Below, one piece after another: positions 35,052 through 37,358 of a stretch of 37,358 bases of DNA. Under the pieces are notes generated by a model, which worked only from the letters and a program-made list of their open reading frames with translations, had not been told where the DNA came from and searched no databases. Position 1 is the first letter of the stretch; every line of letters begins with the position of its first letter. Both the position numbers and the translations under genes were made by a program. The DNA is from Ministeria vibrans ATCC 50519 (lineage: Eukaryota > Opisthokonta > Filasterea): contig CALSCP010000437.1 of NCBI GenBank assembly GCA_943704425.1, positions 1-37,358 on the forward strand, in the 5' to 3' direction.

Positions 35052-36844
35052 TTCTCATTTTGTTCCTCTCTCTCTATAATCGTACCGGTGCGACTCCTGA
35101 GAACACATTGAGGTCATAGTCCGTCAGCACCACATACACCCACCGCCATTTCCCGCCCGTGATTTGCTGCGACAGCCACCCACACTTCACTGCCTTTCCT
35201 GTGAATGGTGCAGGCGCATTGCTCTTCACAAGCTACATGGATGTGATTGTGCAAGTGACAATGAGATCGATATGAAAATTGTGTTGTGATTTTGACGCAC
35301 TGTTTTCACAAAGAGGTTGGAGAGACGCTCTGCTGCGGTGTAAATGGCCTGGTACCACTCATACGCCTCTTCTGTCGTGTTGAAGTGCAATGCGGCACTG
35401 CGTTGCAAGACTCACAGATTAATATTGAGCATTCCAACTTGACTCTCTATCTACTCCATTTACCCAAATGAGCCGCCGTCGCTTGCTCTGAGAAACACAC
35501 TAAGATTGCTGCACTTGTCTCCGTCTGCTGTGGTAAACTGGGAAACACTGATGCGATGCAGAGAAATACGCACAACATCCTCAAGAGACGCACCATCAGG
35601 CTACGAAAAGAGGGACGATGATGAGGGCTAGGGCTAAGGGTAAATTTTGTTCTCACCAGAGTAAGAGAATCTGATTTGTTAAGGCTTTTGGTCGAGCGAT
35701 CGAGCTCCGATGCAGCTACTCCAATGCTGCCTACAACTGTCTGGTCACTTCCACTTGTTGTGCCTGGCACTGCAAAAATAAAATAAAATAAAATAAAATC
35801 AACAATCTATCAATCAAAATCACAACATCTCCATCATTTTTCGCACTGGAACGCTTGAAGTGACGCAATTTCAACACGGCCGCTTGCCCAACACTCTTTA
35901 GCGCAGCGACTGCTTCGTCGTGCGAAGCGTCCACGAGATTGTGCTCGTTGACAGCAAGAATCTGCAGATTGAAAGAAGAACACCAATCAATAGTTTGTAC
36001 AAGCGCACTATCGGCACTTACAATGTCTCCAGCGTGCACCTGCCCGGTTCGGTCAGCCGCGCCGTTTGCAAACACACGCGAAATCAGAACAGGCAAGTTG
36101 TGTTCACGTCCGCCCTGAGTACGATAATGAATAGTGAGTGATGTGGAGTGACGGGAGCATAAGGAAGAATGACTCTCGCTTGATTGAGAGTCACTTGAAA
36201 GTTCTCTGCTCTCTTACCTTAATGCTGAAATCCAGGCCGGTGCCGCTCTTGGTGACGCTCACGGTCACTTCTTCAACATCGACGCTGTCCTGCGTGGCTG
36301 CTGTTGCCTTGGCCTGTCAGTGCCAAACACAGTCACAAAATGTACAAAAACGCCTCTCCTCTCTTCCCCTCGGCGACTCTGCCCCTGCTACCTTCTTGGC
36401 AATCAATTTCTCGCCTGTGAGTTGGATGTAGACACGCGCCGGTGGCTTGGGTGCCTATTCAAGAGAGGTTTTTTGAAGGTTTTTTTTCCATTTTGAATCC
36501 AAGTTTGAAAAAAGAACGACAAACGCAATGCCAAACGCGACGAAGGCCAGGGATAGGGTGCAACACAGCAGCGGGCACGGCCACCCAGCCCACGCAGTGA
36601 GGGAGAAGGAAAGGAGAACACAAAAGACAAAAAGCACATCTTTTTTTTTGACACTGATGCGACAGTTGCGACCGAATGGGCTTACTCTATTGGGCAACGC
36701 CAGCTGTAGGTGGCACCAGATTGCCTGGATGGACGAGGGGGCGCCAATGTGGCGCGAGAGAGTCAGTCAGAGGGGAAAAGGGGTTTCCATTTTCATTCTT
36801 GCCTTAGTGACTGCTGCACCGCTTGTGCCCGAGTTGGACGCCAT
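33890..36844 (-). CDS. Syntrophin (split PH - PDZ - PH scaffold)
   Basis: Membrane-associated adaptor that links signalling proteins to dystrophin-family proteins. Exons: 36803-36844, 36686-36724, 36392-36454, 36218-36313, 36022-36114, about 35824-35961, about 35657-35740, 35464-35600, 35301-35397, 35086-35232, 34797-34947, 34577-34670, 34402-34474, 34161-34235 and 33890-33982, giving about 473 residues. The PDZ domain is unmistakable: VTVSVTKSGTGLDFSIKGG, then REHNLPVLISRVFANGAADR, then DIILAVNEHNLVDASHDEAV. Before it comes the short PH1a-like start (ALPNRAPKPPARVYIQL), after it PH segments (FNTTEEAYEWYQAIYTAAERL, CGWLSQQITGGKWRWVYVVL) and a syntrophin-unique-like C terminus (KFGDILSSNHESTALHLNL ... 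LLNVLYSLANAA). Intron 1 uses a GC donor (AAG|GCAAGA). The join between exons 6 and 7 is uncertain; the phase-0 acceptor at 35741-35742 works but has a poor pyrimidine tract. Confidence 0.9.
34257..34348. repeat. (GA)n array with GAAACAAAGTGATAGAG word in syntrophin intron
   Basis: About 31 GA units followed at 34329-34348 by the recurring word AGAAACAAAGTGATAGAGAG. On the sense strand this is a pyrimidine-rich tract in the intron 34236-34401. Confidence 0.95.
34514..34531 (+). repeat. Short telomere-like tract
   Basis: TTAGGGTTAGGGTTAG, two and a half TTAGGG units, in a syntrophin intron. Flanks are ordinary. Similar degenerate pieces occur at 11585 and 35625. Confidence 0.8.
34995..35048. 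repeat. Compound (CT)n(CA)n array in syntrophin intron
   Basis: About 10 CT units followed by about 17 CA units in the intron 34948-35085. Confidence 0.95.
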
Positions 36845-36927
36845 GGAGAATGCGACGAGTCTCAACAAAGAACAGGGGATGAGGAAAAGCGATGTGACTG
36901 AAGTCTTTCGTTCGTCTTTCGTCTAAA

Positions 36928-37007
36928 TAGTAATTAATAGAAGAAGAAGAATACAACCCATTTATTATAGTAATTAATAGAAGAAGAAGAATACAACCCA
37001 TTTATTA
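36928..37007. repeat. Tandem duplication, two 40-bp units
   Basis: TAGTAATTAATAGAAGAAGA followed by AGAATACAACCCATTTATTA occurs twice back to back (36928-36967 and 36968-37007). The second unit runs into dispersed repeat copy B. Confidence 0.92.
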
Positions 37008-37078
37008 ATGATACAGTCACCACGCGAAGACACAGCCAGACCGCCTTGCAAACTCGACCGAAACTCTAGAGGTAACAT
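36997..37078. repeat. 82-bp dispersed repeat, copy B
   Basis: Two mismatches out of 82 against copy A at 11361-11442. The matching block ends abruptly at TAACAT in both places. The two differences change both codons in the frame open on the minus strand of copy A, so there is no sign of protein conservation. Confidence 0.9.
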
Positions 37079-37358
37079 GGGAGAACAGTGGCAGGTCATA
37101 GTGCTGTGTCGACGCTATCCAGTGAGGCAATCGCAATGGTACGCCATACCCCCAGAGGAGGCTTAGGGCTCTGACACCATGAAGGTGTCTGTCGGCAAGG
37201 AGTGTAAAGTCGAAGTCGTGGTTGAGGCAATCGGATCGGTGGTCGGCGGCGGCAAGTCCAGGTGGCTGCGGGGCGCTCCCGTGGTACACAGGCGGGGCGG
37301 GTCGGCTGTAGGGCGGCTGGTGTGCTTCGTGACTGTGTGTTAGATTATGAGGATAGAG

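Larger units (their letters stand above)
36845..37358. other. Region upstream of syntrophin, repeat-bearing
   Basis: No recognised gene. It starts with likely syntrophin promoter, then carries a 40-bp tandem duplication and dispersed repeat copy B. The final 280 bp is GC-rich; a 90-codon minus-strand frame (37017-37289) runs through the repeat but in a different frame from the one open in copy A, so it is not called. It could be the 3' end of a gene or mobile element entering from the right. Confidence 0.45.

Noticed and set aside
37017-37289. 90-codon minus-strand frame through repeat copy B
   Set aside because: Copy A is open in a different frame and the two differences are both amino-acid changing, so coding conservation is not supported.

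Overview
The window is nuclear DNA from a eukaryote, probably unicellular. The genes are dense (intergenic gaps of roughly 70-1500 bp) and mostly intron-rich, with GT-AG introns often ending in TAG and many introns filled with (CT)n, (CA)n or (TAA)n arrays. Fourteen protein-coding genes and one tRNA gene can be supported. I rebuilt exon structures by hand from reading-frame phase and similarity to known families; all identifications come from remembered family motifs, with no database search. A syntrophin and a Homer-type EVH1 protein point towards opisthokonts or close relatives, but the lineage is not settled.

Layout: 142-1995 (-) secreted beta-helix/PAN protein, cut by the window edge; 2222-6873 (-) AP-4 epsilon adaptin; 7170-7537 (-) ribosomal protein eS21; 8377-9307 (+) ECHDC3-like crotonase, convergent with 9381-10639 (-) PRELI/SLMO lipid-transfer protein; 11050-11182 (+) a rearranged tRNA-Lys gene; 12687-14045 (+) intronless EGF-repeat membrane protein; 14445-18580 (-) GBA2-type glucosylceramidase, divergent from 18808-21751 (+) malic enzyme; 22049-23654 (-) queuosine-salvage enzyme QNG1, divergent from 23846-27032 (+) Integrator subunit 4; 27549-29515 (+) atypical short-chain dehydrogenase; 29746-32058 (+) EVH1 protein; 32766-33778 (+) unrecognised disordered/coiled-coil protein; 33890-36844 (-) syntrophin. 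The genes are mainly housekeeping functions (trafficking, lipid handling, carbon metabolism, RNA processing). They do not form one pathway.

The standout is the tRNA-Lys(UUU) gene. Its 3' half lies upstream of its 5' half (circular permutation), and the T stem is interrupted by a 44-nt intron whose ends fold into a textbook bulge-helix-bulge. Reassembled, every helix pairs perfectly. Permuted tRNA genes are known to me from red and green algae, nucleomorphs and some archaea, so this gene beside syntrophin and Homer-type genes deserves follow-up.

Other points of note are a recurring sequence motif inside introns of several genes, an 82-bp dispersed repeat, a hidden second exon of Integrator 4, a clathrin-box-like motif in the AP-4 hinge, a signal-peptide-like start on malic enzyme, and a probable false duplication around the run of Ns.
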